From Methanobacterium sp. (GTDB lineage Archaea > Methanobacteriota > Methanobacteria > Methanobacteriales > Methanobacteriaceae): DNA of 64,000 nt. The stretch spans positions 192,085 to 256,084 of the forward strand of contig NZ_JACRGA010000027.1 in NCBI RefSeq assembly GCF_016217785.1, given 5' to 3'. The first letter of the stretch is position 1. Every line of letters starts with the position of its first letter. Positions 10,765 to 19,874 of this stretch are shown one piece after another. The notes below the pieces were generated by a model. It made no database searches. It was not told the origin of the DNA and worked only from the letters and a program-made list of their open reading frames with translations. A program made the translations under genes and the position numbers.

Positions 10765-10900
10765 TTTTTATAGGATAAACTTATCTTGATACATGAACTG
10801 TAGATGTAATAACCCTGCTTTTAACCTAGGTTGTATCCACAAAATTCACATAAAGACAATAAATGAGTAAATTTAAAGTATTAAAATTGGTATTATGAGG

Positions 10901-13900
10901 TTAAATCCTATCTTGGTACTCTAACTCCTTAAATATTATAGTAAATTTGGTACCATGACTTTTATCAAGCTTGATATTACCATCTATTTGTTTAACTAAA
11001 CTATTTACCAGTTGCAATCCTAATGATTCTGTGTTTTCAAAATTCAGTTCTTTTGGAAATCCTATTCCGTTATCACTGATAATAAGCTCATATTTATCAT
11101 CAACAATTTTTAGTGACAGGTTTAATTCTCCCTCCCCCTCAGGGAAGGCATGTTTTAGACAGTTGGAGACAAGTTCGCTAATTATCAATCCGCAAGGCAC
11201 TGCAGTCTCAATATTTAATCTAACCTCTTCTACCTCTATCGATGGTTTAACTCGGTCTTTTCGAATGTTATAGGAGTAGAATAACTCCGAAATCAATCTT
11301 TCGATGTAATCATCAAATTGGATGTTGGTGAAATCCTTGGACTGGTACAGTTTTTCATGGATCATGGCCATGGACTTAACCCGGTTCTGGCTTTCTTTTA
11401 AAACATCCACCGCTATCTTATCATCATGAACATGGTGAGTTTGAAGATTAAGCAAACTGGAAATAATTTGCATGTTATTCTTCACTCGATGGTGGATCTC
11501 TTTAAGTAAAACCTCCTTTTCCATAAGTGAAGATTTCAACTGATCAGTGGCAATCTTTCTTTCTGTTATATCCGTGGCAATCACCAGAATAGAGGTAAGT
11601 TTCCCCTCTTTTTCCAATGGAACCATCTGTGATTCAATCCAACTGTAACCACCGGTTTTGTTAATGATCTTACACTGGAAGGCGTGAACATCCTCTTTTT
11701 TTATTGCCAGAGATAGATTTTCAATATGTAAATTAGCATCTTCTTCAGGGAAAAGACCCAGATCTGTGAATTTCTCATCAATTAAGTTTTCTTTAGATAG
11801 ACCTGAGAAATTGAGGGTAGCATCATTAACATCTAAAATTACACCATCTAACCCTACCAGTACCATGTAATTAGGATCTGATTCAAAGAGGACCCTATAC
11901 TTCTCTTCACTATCAAGCAATGCTTCTTCCATCTCTTTACGTTCTTTGATGGGGTGAGTGGTGACCACTACCCCATCTATGCCCGGAACATTCATCATAT
12001 TCTTAGAGACAGATTCAACTGGAAGGTATTCCCCATCTGCTTTCAGGATTCGAAACTCAGTTGGAATACCAGGGTTCCTCTTTTGAAATACTTCCTCCAG
12101 ATCATGTGCAACCCTTTCTTGATCATCAGGATGTATGAAGTCCATGGGATTTTTCCCAATGAAATATCCTTCAGAGTATCCCAGAATACGTTCTGAAGAA
12201 GGAGAATCAAAGATGATTTGACCTTCCTCATCCAGTATACGGATAAGATCCGTGGAGTTATAAATCAAGGAACTGAATGTTTCTTCCCTTTTTCTAAGGG
12301 CATCTTCAGCCTTTTTCTGTTCTGTAATGTCATTAATGATTGAGAATAACATAATCTTATCCCCATATTGCATCGGAGATGAAAAAACTTCAACAGTACG
12401 TATTTCACCACCCGCAAGTTTATGAGGGAATATAAAGTATTCCCCTCCTTTAATTACACTTTCACGGGCTTTGCGAATTTCTTCAGAAGGTAACTGATTA
12501 ATTTGGTCAAGATTCATGGATCGGAGCGTACTCAGATGATAACCATAAAATTTACTGGCTGCGTGGTTAGCATCAACAATCTTCCCTGTTTTTGGGTCAA
12601 TTAAGAGCATAACTGCATTATTCTGTTCAAATAGCATTCTAAATCTTTTTTCACTGTTTTCGAGTGTTTTTTCGGCAAGTTTAAGGTCGGTGATATCGGT
12701 GTGTGTGCCAACCATTCTCTTTGGTTTGCCTTCTTTATCATATTCCACCACCTTTCCCCTGGTGAGTATCCAACACCATTTACCATCCTTTGTTTTCATG
12801 CGGAATTCAAGGGAGTATCCTTCACCTTTATCAATATGATCCTGTATTTTTTGCTCCACTTGGCCAATATCATCAGGATGGACCAGGGATTTGAAGGATT
12901 CGTAGGATCCTGGGAACTCTTTATAATGGTAGCCCAGCATCTGGTAGTAAATGGGACTAAAGTATGCCTTTCCAGTCAGGACGTTCCAGTCCCAGAGCCC
13001 GTCGTTAACTGCAGAAATAGTTAATGCATATCGTTCTTCACTTTCTTCCAGGGCTTCCTCAATCATTTTTATGTCAGTTATATCCTGGTTAACACCATAA
13101 AGCTTCCTGGTGTGGCCTTTTTCATCTTTTTTAGCCCTGAACCAGGTTCTCACCCAAAAAGTTTCCCCATTGGATCGGATTAGTTTTCCTTCAACTTTGA
13201 TTTGAAAGAAGGGGTCAGATGATGTTATGGCCTGCTGGAATGCATCGGTCAGTTGTTCATGGAAATCAGGATGAACAAAGTTTTGGGCAAATAAATCCGC
13301 GCCCATCTTATAATCTCCAATATCATCTAAATCTATTCCATGCAGTTTGTAGAACCTTTCATTGAAAGTGAAGGTGTTGCTGGGAATATCGTATTCCCAG
13401 TAAGCCATTTTAGAAAGACTCAGAGCTTCTTCACTCCGATTATAAAGTTTTCTGAAATCCATTTCATTCTTTTTACGCATGGTAATATCACGTGAAACCC
13501 CGTGAAATCCATAAAGCTTTCCTTCATCATCCCGGATACCACTTATAACATTTTCCAACCAACGGGTTGAACCATCTTTATGGTAATATTCCAATTCAAT
13601 GTTAATTGTACGGTCAGTGCCAGGCAGGCCCTGCTTTTCAAGCATCAACTCATTTTTCAAGATCTCCTGAATCTGGAACATTGATTTGGGAGTTACTTGT
13701 TCATTTACCTGCTGTTTCATTCTTTCTTCGGGAGTAAATCCCAGAACCCTCTTGATTGAAGGGCTTACATAGGTGGTCTGTAGTTCCATGTTCAGGGTCC
13801 AGACAATATCATTCATCTGTTCGGTTAAAAAACGGTAGCTTAATTCACTTTCCTTTAGAGCTTTCTCTGTCTTTTTACGTTCGGTTATGTCCTGGAATAT

Positions 13901-14623
13901 GCAGTGTGTTTGTTTAAAATTCCCTTGAACATCATATCCTATTTTTCCTTCAAATGAGACAGGGATAGACGAACCATCTTTACGTTTCATTTGAAATTCT
14001 ACCCCATGGATTTCACCTGCAGCTTTAAAGCGTGAAAAGTTTTGTTTAAAATGATCAACGTAATCTGGTGCTAAGAAATCTGAAAAATGTTTCCCAATAA
14101 CTTCATCCATATTATAACCCAGGGTATCAAGCCAGGACTGGTTAACCTCTAAAAAATATCCATCTACATCCAGAGAGTGATATGGAAGGGGTGCTTCATT
14201 GTAAAGTGTTTTAAACCTTTTTTCACTTTGTTTTAGCTCTTTTTCCATCTTTTTTTTGTAAAGAGCCAGCTCAACCGTGAATTTGAGTTCTGTTTTATTG
14301 AACGGTTTTAAAAGGTAGCCGTATGCATCAGTTAACATGGCCTGTTTTACAACAGATTCCTTAGAATGAGCAGTTAAAAAGACAACTGGTATGTCTAATT
14401 CTTTAATCTTTGATGCTGCATCAATACCGTTTTTTTCTCCCTTTAAAACAATATCCATCAAAATAAGATCAGGCATGATATTAAAGGCTTTTTCCACAGC
14501 CTCCTCACCACTGGAAGCTATGTATGGAACTGAATAACCAAAAGACTCCAAAGCACGTTTAATATCCATGGCCTCTATGCTTTCATCTTCCACAATTAAG
14601 ATTTTTACATCAACCATTCTCAC
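10901..14623 (-). CDS. Receiver-PAS(7)-HisKA_2 sensor histidine kinase
   Basis: A 1240-aa soluble signalling protein. Residues 5-122 are a CheY-type receiver with D57 (LILMDIVL) and K107 (KPF). Seven PAS/PAC units follow, starting near 137, 265, 395, 530, 665, 785 and 910. The kinase core starts near 1040: KEIHHRVKNNMQIISSLLNLQ is the HisKA_2 phospho-acceptor helix, followed by an HATPase domain with NCLKHAFPEGEG (N box) and DNGIGFP (G1 box). No membrane segment is visible, so it senses cytoplasmic signals, possibly redox or gas ligands through PAS. The N-terminal receiver makes it a hybrid that is itself a phosphotransfer target. It is monocistronic here; the receiver-GT2 protein at 4783 is a possible partner (inference). 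Confidence 0.9.
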   Translation of the reverse strand: MRMVDVKILIVEDESIEAMDIKRALESFGYSVPYIASSGEEAVEKAFNIMPDLILMDIVLKGEKNGIDAASKIKELDIPVVFLTAHSKESVVKQAMLTDAYGYLLKPFNKTELKFTVELALYKKKMEKELKQSEKRFKTLYNEAPLPYHSLDVDGYFLEVNQSWLDTLGYNMDEVIGKHFSDFLAPDYVDHFKQNFSRFKAAGEIHGVEFQMKRKDGSSIPVSFEGKIGYDVQGNFKQTHCIFQDITERKKTEKALKESELSYRFLTEQMNDIVWTLNMELQTTYVSPSIKRVLGFTPEERMKQQVNEQVTPKSMFQIQEILKNELMLEKQGLPGTDRTINIELEYYHKDGSTRWLENVISGIRDDEGKLYGFHGVSRDITMRKKNEMDFRKLYNRSEEALSLSKMAYWEYDIPSNTFTFNERFYKLHGIDLDDIGDYKMGADLFAQNFVHPDFHEQLTDAFQQAITSSDPFFQIKVEGKLIRSNGETFWVRTWFRAKKDEKGHTRKLYGVNQDITDIKMIEEALEESEERYALTISAVNDGLWDWNVLTGKAYFSPIYYQMLGYHYKEFPGSYESFKSLVHPDDIGQVEQKIQDHIDKGEGYSLEFRMKTKDGKWCWILTRGKVVEYDKEGKPKRMVGTHTDITDLKLAEKTLENSEKRFRMLFEQNNAVMLLIDPKTGKIVDANHAASKFYGYHLSTLRSMNLDQINQLPSEEIRKARESVIKGGEYFIFPHKLAGGEIRTVEVFSSPMQYGDKIMLFSIINDITEQKKAEDALRKREETFSSLIYNSTDLIRILDEEGQIIFDSPSSERILGYSEGYFIGKNPMDFIHPDDQERVAHDLEEVFQKRNPGIPTEFRILKADGEYLPVESVSKNMMNVPGIDGVVVTTHPIKERKEMEEALLDSEEKYRVLFESDPNYMVLVGLDGVILDVNDATLNFSGLSKENLIDEKFTDLGLFPEEDANLHIENLSLAIKKEDVHAFQCKIINKTGGYSWIESQMVPLEKEGKLTSILVIATDITERKIATDQLKSSLMEKEVLLKEIHHRVKNNMQIISSLLNLQTHHVHDDKIAVDVLKESQNRVKSMAMIHEKLYQSKDFTNIQFDDYIERLISELFYSYNIRKDRVKPSIEVEEVRLNIETAVPCGLIISELVSNCLKHAFPEGEGELNLSLKIVDDKYELIISDNGIGFPKELNFENTESLGLQLVNSLVKQIDGNIKLDKSHGTKFTIIFKELEYQDRI

Positions 14624-15097
14624 CAGCCAAGAATAAGTTTGTATGCAATCCTATTAATTATTTAGGAAAAAAATTTAGGGTGTTATAATAATGGCCGGGC
14701 AGATGTGGTGGTGTGATAACGTCAATTTTTAATTAGTGAATAAAATAAGGCATAATTATGAAAAATAGTCAGATAATGGCAAAAATCATTCAACTGAACC
14801 CAAAAAGCGTTTCCTGAAAAAAGGCGTGAAATACGGGATTATTTTAAGAGGAAATGAAACTTGGGTACAAAACGGGTTGAATTTGGGAAAAATTCTTTTT
14901 ATGACCTTTTCTAGAAAGAATATAATCCCGTAATCAGTATTTAATAAACCGGGTTTATAAGTCCAAATTCAAAAACTAAAAAATTAACAGGCGAAACTGT
15001 GTGTGATAATTGAATTATTGAGCCCAATTAAAATATGAAAATTATTTAAAACTCCATAGAGGTTTTTACCATCATCTGTAAAGATTCCAAATTGAAT
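14624..15097. other. 474-bp AT-rich intergenic region
   Basis: Lies between divergent genes and presumably holds both promoters. No open frame with protein-like composition, RNA gene or strong repeat was seen. TA-rich box A-like stretches occur (for example TTTAATAA around 14940) but cannot be assigned with confidence. Confidence 0.5.
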
Positions 15098-15634
15098 ATG
15101 AAAAATATTTTAAGATTCATCTACAAAATCAGCGCATTAATAACCCCATATCTAAGTTTTGTTTTTGTTATAATCTTTTTAGTGCCATGGATTATTGGTA
15201 AACTCCAGTTGCACAATTCTGATGAGGTTTTAGTTCTCATTGAGGTTTTTGTTTTAAGTTCAGCCACACTATCACTTTTAACCTTCACCTACATCGCGGC
15301 ATTGAGTGATCTGCATGAAAAGGTGAAAAAATCTATGGTAATAGCCGGTGAAGCCTTTTTCATCTCCACGGTTCAGTTTATTGTGGGTTTAGGTCTTTTT
15401 TTACTGGTGAACCTCATCATGGACCACTCTGTAGGTTCCTGGAACCTTAATTTAAACTTCAGCATAGGTGGAGTGACTTACGTGATTCTTTTATTAATGC
15501 AGGTTATTGGAGTCTATGAAGTAGCCTCTGCTTTATCAAAATTTTTAAAAGGAGTATTTGAGGTTTATAAATCATTCCGAGTTTTTAAAAAGCCACGTTT
15601 GTATGTGTTTTTAAGTGAAAAATTGAAGGACTAA
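15098..15634 (+). CDS. Four-helix membrane protein of unknown function
   Basis: A 178-aa integral membrane protein with four predicted hydrophobic segments (about 12-36, 45-67, 82-105 and 125-150) and a short basic cytoplasmic tail (KSFRVFKKPRLYVFLSEKLKD). The ATG at 15098 is chosen; a TTG two codons upstream is possible. No recognised domain, no cysteine motif, and no convincing RBS. The neighbours give no functional hint. Not assignable to a family from sequence alone. Confidence 0.65.
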   Translation: MKNILRFIYKISALITPYLSFVFVIIFLVPWIIGKLQLHNSDEVLVLIEVFVLSSATLSLLTFTYIAALSDLHEKVKKSMVIAGEAFFISTVQFIVGLGLFLLVNLIMDHSVGSWNLNLNFSIGGVTYVILLLMQVIGVYEVASALSKFLKGVFEVYKSFRVFKKPRLYVFLSEKLKD

Positions 15635-16024
15635 AAATATATTCTAAAAAAACGATGAGTATCAAATTTCCTTGACATCAATGAGTATACATAGATTATT
15701 TAGAATTAGATTTCATTTAAATTTATTTGGAATTAGATTCATTTAAAATCCTTATACCAACATTTACTTGCTCCCCTGTATTTTAGGGAGTAAGAAGCTG
15801 CGTAGGATGATCTAGAAGATTGTCTTTATTATATAGTGATGTTTTAAGAAGATAACCCTAAAATATTAGGTAATAAGTCACAAATATTAACCCATTAAAA
15901 CAATTTGTTCATGAAAACATAATATATATAATTTATATTAATTTTATTCACAAAAACAAGATTTTATTATAACCCCCGCAGATACCCCTGTGGGATGTGA
16001 ATTTAGATAAAAAAATAGGGTTAC
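15635..16024. other. 390-bp intergenic region with hairpins and a decayed repeat
   Basis: It holds an imperfect direct repeat, GAATTAGATTTCATTTAA near 15712 and GAATTAGATTCATTTAA near 15730, and a hairpin at 15767-15794 (CTTGCTCCC pairing with GGGAGTAAG through one G-U pair, 10-nt loop). A second short hairpin (CCCGCAG/CTGTGGG, near 15976-15995) follows the end of the minus-strand gene and could help termination. No gene seen. Confidence 0.4.
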
Positions 16025-16624
16025 TCATTCTGCATCTTTTTGCACTATTTCTATTTCTTTATAAGCCTTTAAGCGAGATTTTTCAGCGGCGGCAAAGTCA
16101 GAACTCTCATCTAAATTTAATAGGTGTAAAAAAATGGTTTTAACATTTTCTAAATGTGTTTTAATTTTTTCAGGGTCTTGATTTGATTCGGGTCTTTTGT
16201 CACGAAAGATGACATTTTCAATGGAAGCCGTTACTGCATAACCCTCAGCTGCTGAAGGAATCAACTTTACTGCATGCCACAATTTATAGGGTGTTATTTT
16301 ATGGATTTCTTCATTACTGGCAACATTTTTGACCCTGTTTTTAATATATTCCATACAGTTCAAACCATGAGAAATCCGGTCCATCACCACTTGGCATTCA
16401 TCCGAGGAGATATCAGAGTTTTCAACCCTAATTTTTGCTAATTCTAACCGGGCAATGGTTTTATCCGCGCTTGCCATGTAATATTTCTTATTTTTTTCAG
16501 ATACAAGATATAAAGGTTTTTTATCATGATGATCCAGATACTGGGTGATGAGGATTGTTTCGATTCCAGGCAGGGTGCGGTAGGACATGCCCCCTGCATT
16601 TTTCTCTTTTTCTGGGTGATTCAT
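16025..16624 (-). CDS. Hypothetical protein, 199 aa
   Basis: Soluble, highly charged protein with no recognised domain. It is predicted mostly helical after residue 55 (ADKTIARLELAKIRVENS, MDRISHGLNCMEYIKNRVKN, KTHLENVKTIFLHLLNL). Only one or two Cys, no signal peptide and no nucleotide-binding motif. It ends just downstream of the UbiA-like gene (38-nt gap, same strand), so the two may be co-transcribed, but nothing in the sequence links them functionally. Function unknown. Confidence 0.6.
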   Translation of the reverse strand: MNHPEKEKNAGGMSYRTLPGIETILITQYLDHHDKKPLYLVSEKNKKYYMASADKTIARLELAKIRVENSDISSDECQVVMDRISHGLNCMEYIKNRVKNVASNEEIHKITPYKLWHAVKLIPSAAEGYAVTASIENVIFRDKRPESNQDPEKIKTHLENVKTIFLHLLNLDESSDFAAAEKSRLKAYKEIEIVQKDAE

Positions 16625-16632
16625 TTTAAAAC

Positions 16633-16658
16633 ACTGGTCCTTTTTTTTAAACTGGTCC
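16633..16658. repeat. Short direct repeat between two genes
   Basis: ACTGGTCC followed by a T tract occurs at 16633 and again at 16651 within the 38-bp spacer between the UbiA-like gene and the hypothetical gene; the spacer looks like a slippage duplication. Confidence 0.6.
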
Positions 16659-16662
16659 TTTT

Positions 16663-17619
16663 TTAAATCAAGTAAATAAAATAGGCATTAATCATGATTA
16701 TGAAAATAGAGAGGGATAACAGATTATAATTCACCCATTTAAGGGCAGATTTTCTATTAACTACTTTTTTCCTGGCGCTTAATATTCCCAACCCCAGGGG
16801 GACCAATGAAAAAATGACTAAAAGACCCCAATTGATAGTGGGGAGGTTTAGATTAACCAGGGGCATGAAAATGAATGATAATGTTGCCATTAATGCAGCT
16901 ATGGCACCTATTATAAACCCAAACTGACGACCGTAAGTTGCTACTGCTGTTTTTTTACCCCCAAAACTATCGGCTTCCATATCTGGTATCTCCACATTGA
17001 TGATAAAAAGCAGTTCATATAGCATAAGTGGTATAGTAAAAATAAGGAAAACTGCATCTAATCTTCCCATCAAAATCACATAACCGATCCCTGGTACTAT
17101 GAACCCTGTTAAAACCGTTGCAAATTCGCTTAATCCACGATAAGATAGTCTGAGTGGCGGGGCTGAGTAGTACCATCCCAGAAGGTTCCCGGATAATATC
17201 AGCAAGAAAAATGATACTGGTAACTGGAAAATGATGGTGGTTATAATGGCCAGGGTGATGGATAATCCCATAAGAGCCAGGGCGAAGTTTTTAGAAAATT
17301 TCCGAAGCTCGGGATTGGTAACCAGAACCCCACTTCCTCCTGAAAAGCGGGTGGGTTCCTGAAATTTGTCCACCTCCAGGTCGAAATAATCATTGCTGTA
17401 AGAAACAGATAGATGTGCAGTGAATAAAGCTGCATAACCCATTATAAACTTGATCAAACTGAATTCTGCATTTGATAAAAGCGCAAGCAACGCTCCGGTG
17501 CAAAAGAATAAAAACCCTCCAAAAACAAATTGTAAGCGCCCGAGCCTGACAATTTTTAGGATAGTGTTGAAATTCATTTGTTTGTTTGAAATAAGTCTAG
17601 TTAATATGGATTTTTCCAT
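16663..17619 (-). CDS. UbiA-family prenyltransferase (MenA-like)
   Basis: Integral membrane aromatic/lipid prenyltransferase with about eight or nine hydrophobic helices in 318 aa. The first Mg-diphosphate motif is NDYFDLEVD (about 91-99); a second acidic motif, PDMEAD, occurs near 210 where UbiA enzymes have DxxxD. The FSGGSGVLVTNPELRKF segment after motif 1 is more like MenA than like archaeal digeranylgeranylglyceryl phosphate synthase. These enzymes move a polyprenyl chain to an aromatic or alcohol acceptor. Methanobacteriales do not make menaquinone, so the acceptor is unknown. An internal Met (MNFNTILK, residue 15) is an alternative start. Confidence 0.8.
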   Translation of the reverse strand: MEKSILTRLISNKQMNFNTILKIVRLGRLQFVFGGFLFFCTGALLALLSNAEFSLIKFIMGYAALFTAHLSVSYSNDYFDLEVDKFQEPTRFSGGSGVLVTNPELRKFSKNFALALMGLSITLAIITTIIFQLPVSFFLLILSGNLLGWYYSAPPLRLSYRGLSEFATVLTGFIVPGIGYVILMGRLDAVFLIFTIPLMLYELLFIINVEIPDMEADSFGGKKTAVATYGRQFGFIIGAIAALMATLSFIFMPLVNLNLPTINWGLLVIFSLVPLGLGILSARKKVVNRKSALKWVNYNLLSLSIFIIMINAYFIYLI

Positions 17620-17657
17620 TTATACATGCAGAGAAAAAAATGAATTGTCTTAAGGGG

Positions 17658-18016
17658 CTACTCCATCTCTGGTTCTATTATTACCAATACATTGCCATCT
17701 GTATCCTCAAATGCAGCCCTTATACCCACACCAGGAATAGCCTGTTTTTCCATTAACATCTTTCCCCAGGCATCTTACAATCTTCTGAGCATATTCCTCA
17801 AAGGAATCCACCAATGGTATTTTTGACCATTTCACCCATTTCTTTGGACATTATAGCTCCATTAATACCAGGCTCATCATCTTCTCCAGTTGTTACCAGC
17901 CAGTAGTCAAAAGGCCCTTCCATTTATGGATTTTCCATCCAAAAACTTTTCTATGAAACTCGATTGCTCTTTCTGGATCCTCTGCCCGGTATTTTAAAAT
18001 GTATAATCTTGGGCAT
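17658..18016 (-). pseudogene. Decayed VOC (glyoxalase/bleomycin-resistance) family gene
   Basis: No single frame is open, but reading across frames gives a recognisable VOC protein: MPKIIHFKI, then AEDPERAIEFHRKVFGWKI in a second frame, then PFDYWLVTTGEDDEPGINGA in a third, then PGVGIRAAFEDTDGNVLVI with a stop at 17658. PERAIEF-FGW, the central GINGA and the final F-DTDGN-I are the hallmarks of this fold. At least three frameshifts are needed, so this is a true remnant rather than one miscalled base. Original role cannot be told. Confidence 0.8.
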
Positions 18017-18262
18017 GTTTATTCAACCCCCTATTTCCCCATTGAATTGATTATATTTATGATTTTCAGATGATTTAAAATAAATGCAGGAAGCACATGT
18101 TGAAAATAAGGGAGCATATTTTGGTCATAAAGTAAGGATTGAATCCGGAAAGGCATAGTTTCTCTGACAATACCCCCTAATTAAGGAGGGAATAAGTTAA
18201 TTAATTCAAAGATCAATAAATTATATGTAGAAAAAATGATTGAAATATAAGGGGGTGAAATA

Positions 18263-18421
18263 ATGGAAACTGTTCAGATGAGCGGTGGCGCGATGTTAGT
18301 GCTTGGGATTATTATCGCAATCATTATCGTGCTAATACCAGCCTTCATATACATATATGCTTGGTTAGCAGCAATACTTTTAATCATTGGTGGCCTTGTA
18401 ACCGTAATGCAAGGAAGATAA
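18263..18421 (+). CDS. 52-aa two-helix membrane protein
   Basis: A short gene with a strong RBS (GGGGGTGA) 5-6 nt before ATG. The product has a short polar N-terminus (METVQMSGGAM), then two hydrophobic stretches, LVLGIIIAIIIVLIPAF (13-28) and YAWLAAILLIIGGLVTVM (32-49), and ends in QGR. It is a bona fide candidate small membrane protein, perhaps a peptide of a membrane complex. Function unknown. The codon pattern and RBS make chance occurrence unlikely. Confidence 0.65.
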   Translation: METVQMSGGAMLVLGIIIAIIIVLIPAFIYIYAWLAAILLIIGGLVTVMQGR

Positions 18422-18756
18422 CTCCAGTTATAATCGTGAAACCTTTAAAATCCCTTATTTTTTTTTATCCTGCTTATTATAAATTAAAGAAGAATTTTTT
18501 GAAGTTGATGGATTTCTGTGGTTGTACCATACTTATTGTTCTATGAATCGTTTAGACAATTTTGATCCAGTTTATTTTCGAGTTTCAGAATCATTATTAT
18601 TTACAAACGCTGAAACAAAAACTCGTGAAGACAACTCTCGGACATTCGAACACTTGGAAGAAAAAAAATAGAACAATATGGGCATGCTCACAGCCTGCCA
18701 AGATTTTTGCTTATATCTTTAAATAAATAATTCAATATTTTATCTTATTTCTATTA
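18422..18756. other. 335-bp intergenic region
   Basis: No supported gene. A possible 60-codon frame starts at 18543 (MNRLDNFDPVYFRVSES...) but has no RBS and no recognisable homology, so it is not called. The last 50 bp before 18757 are AT-rich and lie at the 3' end of the methyltransferase gene. Confidence 0.4.
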
Positions 18757-19680
18757 TTATTCGATTGTTGCTTGTGCGAAGTATAGAAGTTCACAAACAT
18801 TCCTGTTTTCGTTTTTACCATGGAAATATGCTTTTTTATAATCTTCACTGGTTACATTTTGTATATTTGAGAATCCAAAAGTACTTAGGAATTCCTCGAG
18901 CTCACCATCTTTGATTCCGAATTGGAATGGTTCTCCTTGTTGTATTGCAAAGTTTCTGATATCTTGTGCAATCTTCAGTTTATTGGTTCCATCAACTACA
19001 GATTCCGGGAAATAATCAAAAATCACGGCACTGCCTTTGCCAGAATTCTCTGCGATAAAAGAAAGTGTTTCAGCGACTGACTTAGGGGTAATATACATGA
19101 TTAGTCCTTCCATAATGAAAAGAGTCTTCAATGATCGATTATAACCTTTAGAAAATAGTTTTTCACTGAATGTTTCCTTTTCAAAATCAACAGGCACAAA
19201 TACAACATGCTCCGGGATAGAACCAAAGATTTCCTTGATTTTCTCCATTTTAAAAATCTGAGTACCTGGATGATCCACTTCAAATACTTTAACTTTTTCT
19301 TTCAGTTCTTCGATTCTATAAGCTCGAGTATCATATCCAGCACCAAATATAACCAACTGTTCAAGCCCGTTTTCGATCAATTTTTTCGCAAAATCATCGA
19401 AATACCTAACTCTGGCTACAATTGAACCAGAGTTATTTTCGACAGTTGTATTTGCCTCATCCCGATGTTTAGCAGCGTATTCCAATATTTTGGGATTTAT
19501 AAAATGGATAGCATATGGATCATAACAGATTCGTTCAGCTTCAAGTTTAGATGATTCATAAGCCCTAATCATAGCAATTCCTTCGGCCATTTTTGCTGGC
19601 CCTTTCCTATCTGCATAAATTTTAGTTTCATCTTGCTTATACTCATTTTCTACCATATTTTTCAACTCCCTTAATGACAT
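18757..19680 (-). CDS. SAM-dependent methyltransferase of the LCM/PPM (TIGR00027-like) family
   Basis: Class I methyltransferase of the leucine-carboxymethyltransferase-like family common in actinobacteria and some archaea. Motif I VIFGAGYDTRAYRI (about 119-132) binds SAM, motif II is FEVDHPGTQIFK (about 150-161), and FIMEGLIMYI (about 197-206) is the third landmark. The N-terminal DRKGPAKMAEGIAMIRAYES segment is also typical. Length 307 aa is normal. Substrate unknown; relatives modify small molecules. A TetR gene lies directly upstream on the same strand, and a duplicated 14-bp site sits just before this start, so TetR control is likely. An internal Met (MVENEY, residue 9) could be the start. 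Confidence 0.85.
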   Translation of the reverse strand: MSLRELKNMVENEYKQDETKIYADRKGPAKMAEGIAMIRAYESSKLEAERICYDPYAIHFINPKILEYAAKHRDEANTTVENNSGSIVARVRYFDDFAKKLIENGLEQLVIFGAGYDTRAYRIEELKEKVKVFEVDHPGTQIFKMEKIKEIFGSIPEHVVFVPVDFEKETFSEKLFSKGYNRSLKTLFIMEGLIMYITPKSVAETLSFIAENSGKGSAVIFDYFPESVVDGTNKLKIAQDIRNFAIQQGEPFQFGIKDGELEEFLSTFGFSNIQNVTSEDYKKAYFHGKNENRNVCELLYFAQATIE

Positions 19681-19682
19681 CG

Positions 19683-19713
19683 TGTTAGTAATGACACTAT
19701 GTTAGTAATGACA
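19683..19713 (-). promoter_or_regulatory. Tandem 14-bp sites upstream of the methyltransferase gene (candidate TetR operator)
   Basis: TGTTAGTAATGACA is repeated exactly at 19683-19696 and 19700-19713, 17 bp apart, immediately before the methyltransferase start. A further TGTGACA follows at 19715. The nearby TetR regulator is the obvious candidate to bind it, though no binding evidence exists. Confidence 0.5.
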
Positions 19714-19874
19714 TTGTGACATTTACTATTTAAAGTCTTTGGTTAAATAAAAAATGAAAATATTAAAAATAACATTTAAAAAAAATAAATCAATTATTAA
19801 AATGTTTTCAATTATTAATATAACTTAAAAAATAATTTCATGTATAATAAGATTGTATTATTATCGGTTCGCTG

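Noticed and set aside
15767..15794. Hairpin that might be an RNA gene or riboswitch
   Set aside because: The stem is short (9 bp with one G-U) and has no adjacent conserved elements; kept only as part of the gap description.
18543..18725. Possible 60-codon gene in the gap before the methyltransferase
   Set aside because: No RBS, no recognised motif and AT-rich composition; it may be a chance frame.
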